Source: Octadecabacter arcticus 238 (GTDB lineage Bacteria > Pseudomonadota > Alphaproteobacteria > Rhodobacterales > Rhodobacteraceae). Taken from it: 64,000 nucleotides of DNA. The notes beneath the pieces are model-generated. The model did not search any database. It was not told the DNA's origin and worked only from the letters and a program-made list of their open reading frames with translations. The stretch is from the NCBI RefSeq assembly GCF_000155735.2, contig NC_020908.1:2299001-2363000 (forward strand). Reading direction: 5' to 3'. Shown here in pieces: positions 62,739-64,000 of this stretch. Each line of letters begins with the position of its first letter. Position 1 is the stretch's first letter. A program made the position numbers and the translations under genes.

Positions 62739-63917
62739 ATGAGAAAAAATATGACCCTTCCCCGCACCGCCACGACATTCTCCCCACCAGTCATGGAGGC
62801 GCGACGCTGGTTGGACGGCGTCGATTTTAGCACCCGCCCGCTTATTAATGTCAGTCAGGCCGCCCCTGTGGACCCGCCCCCTTTGGCGATGCGCGAGGCG
62901 ATGGCGCGGATGATTATTGAAGACGATACGACCCATTTATATGGCCCTGTCCTCGGCCTGCCTGACTTGCGCGCAGAAGTCGCGGCGCAGTGGTCGCGGG
63001 CTTATGGTGGGACAATCACACCCCACAACGTGGCGATCACGTCTGGCTGCAATCAGGCGTTTGCGGCGGCAATTTCCACACTCTGCGGTGAGGGCGATGA
63101 GGTTATTCTCCCCGTGCCGTATTATTTCAACCACCGCATGTGGCTCGATATGGCGGGCGTCACAACCGTGCCTCTTGCCGCACCCAATGGCTTAATCTCC
63201 AGCGCAAAAGATGCCGCAGCACTGATCACCGACAAAACCCGCGCAATCGCGCTGGTCACACCGAATAACCCGGGCGGCGTCGAATATCCGGCTGAAACGG
63301 TGCAAGCCTTCGCAGACCTCGCGCGCGGGCGCGGCATTGCGCTGATCATTGACGAAACCTACCGCGATTTTGACAGCCGGACAGGCGCACCGCATCAGTT
63401 GTTCGGCGACCCGAACTGGGACGACACATTGATCCAGCTTTACTCGTTCTCAAAGGCATATCGATTGACGGGCCACCGTGTCGGTGCCTTGATCGCGTCT
63501 TCTGAACGTTTGGCCGAAGTGGAAAAGTTCCTCGACACGGTCACGATCTGCCCCAACCAATTGGGCCAACACGCCGCCCTTTGGGGCATGCGCAACTTGC
63601 GCGATTGGCTGGCGGGGGAACGCCGCGAGATACTGGACCGGCGCGCTGCGATTGAGGATCAATTTCCACGTCTTGCGGCAAAAGGCTGGGAACTGGAGGG
63701 CTGCGGCGCCTATTTTGCCTATCTGAAGCATCCGTTTGATATGGCGTCGGATGCGCTGGCACAGGACCTTGTGAAACAGGCAGGCGTTCTCACCCTACCG
63801 GGTACGATGTTTATGCCCGATAATGGTGGCCAACAGCACCTTCGCATCGCCTTTGCCAACGTGGATCGCGCTGGGATAATGGCATTGTTTGACCGTCTGG
63901 TGGCCTATCAGCCTTAA
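62739..63917 (+). CDS. PLP-dependent aminotransferase, class I/II
   Basis: Fold-type I aminotransferase of 392 residues. The PLP lysine is in YSFSKAYRLTGHRVG near residue 247, with VTPNNPGGVEYP and IIDETYRDF as cofactor contacts. I chose ATG 62739 because GGAGG lies ten bases upstream; the frame is open further left but without protein character. The substrate is unknown. It is separated from gpt by a terminator-like hairpin, so it has its own promoter or relies on read-through. Confidence 0.87.
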   Translation: MRKNMTLPRTATTFSPPVMEARRWLDGVDFSTRPLINVSQAAPVDPPPLAMREAMARMIIEDDTTHLYGPVLGLPDLRAEVAAQWSRAYGGTITPHNVAITSGCNQAFAAAISTLCGEGDEVILPVPYYFNHRMWLDMAGVTTVPLAAPNGLISSAKDAAALITDKTRAIALVTPNNPGGVEYPAETVQAFADLARGRGIALIIDETYRDFDSRTGAPHQLFGDPNWDDTLIQLYSFSKAYRLTGHRVGALIASSERLAEVEKFLDTVTICPNQLGQHAALWGMRNLRDWLAGERREILDRRAAIEDQFPRLAAKGWELEGCGAYFAYLKHPFDMASDALAQDLVKQAGVLTLPGTMFMPDNGGQQHLRIAFANVDRAGIMALFDRLVAYQP

Positions 63918-64000
63918 GTCCGCTTGCACCCTGCCCACCGCGCGCCTATTCAGTTGCAAACGTGAATTCTGACTTATTATTTGGGCGATTGCATCATGAC

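Overview
The window is a bacterial chromosome segment that looks like a marine member of the Rhodobacteraceae (Roseobacter group). Pointers are the coenzyme B12-dependent ribonucleotide reductase NrdJ with cobalamin genes nearby, a zwf-pgl-pgi operon, a Fur/Mur-type regulator with the alphaproteobacterial HHDHL signature, an IalB-like exported protein, Hint-domain extracellular proteins, and short intergenic palindromes of a kind seen repeatedly in this family. The high load of different, mostly decayed insertion sequences is reminiscent of Octadecabacter-like genomes, but the genus is inference.

Layout. 0-10.4 kb: xerD, a CorC-type CBS protein, a HerA-like ATPase, a candidate small RNA, ialB, then a lipid-envelope block (lpxD-like, acp, fabF-like) and a divergent pair for 3-3 peptidoglycan crosslinks (L,D-transpeptidase and MepK-like peptidase). 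10.4-13.2 kb: a large haem peroxidase with a tandem-repeat segment and a C-terminal Hint domain, whose last codons are displaced by an IS200-type element. 13.2-21.4 kb: an insertion-sequence graveyard with IS200 (intact transposase), IS1595, IS30, IS3, an IS3 orfA scrap and an IS110 fragment. These interrupt or flank remnants of an EAL protein, a histidine kinase and a second Hint protein; an intact VIT-family gene sits among them.

21.6-26.2 kb: ridA, a thioesterase, and the zwf-pgl-pgi operon for entry into the Entner-Doudoroff pathway. zwf is preceded by a perfect 12-bp palindrome that recurs with one change upstream of eno at 49.6 kb. 26.3-27.9 kb: a decayed reductive-dehalogenase-like gene and an HNH endonuclease gene. 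28-33.4 kb: cobalamin synthesis, with cobA-cobB on + and, diverging from it, cbiD-cobK-alkA-esterase on -, the latter joined by three successive ATGA overlaps. 33.4-45.9 kb: an MFS transporter, a phytoene-synthase-like protein coupled to citramalate synthase, cysS, small genes, a PLP aminotransferase, an ICL/PEP-mutase family enzyme, an MttB-family methyltransferase without pyrrolysine, anmK and tyrS. 46-47.2 kb: a complete IS630-type element with TA duplication.

47.2-64 kb: a FemAB/GNAT protein, fur/mur, an EamA transporter, eno, a FAD amine oxidoreductase, a cupin, nrdJ with candidate NrdR boxes, a lipoprotein, tRNA-Pro(TGG), an IS66 element inactivated by one nonsense codon, DUF192 and a double cold-shock gene, pdxH, fabI, gpt and a second PLP aminotransferase. 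I saw no CRISPR array, rRNA operon, prophage or plasmid origin. The most interesting signals are the peroxidase-solenoid-Hint fusion and its reconstructable IS200 junction, the shared zwf/eno operator, the acp-fabF-lpxD cassette, the B12 operon with a DNA glycosylase, the candidate small RNA, and the nrdJ boxes.
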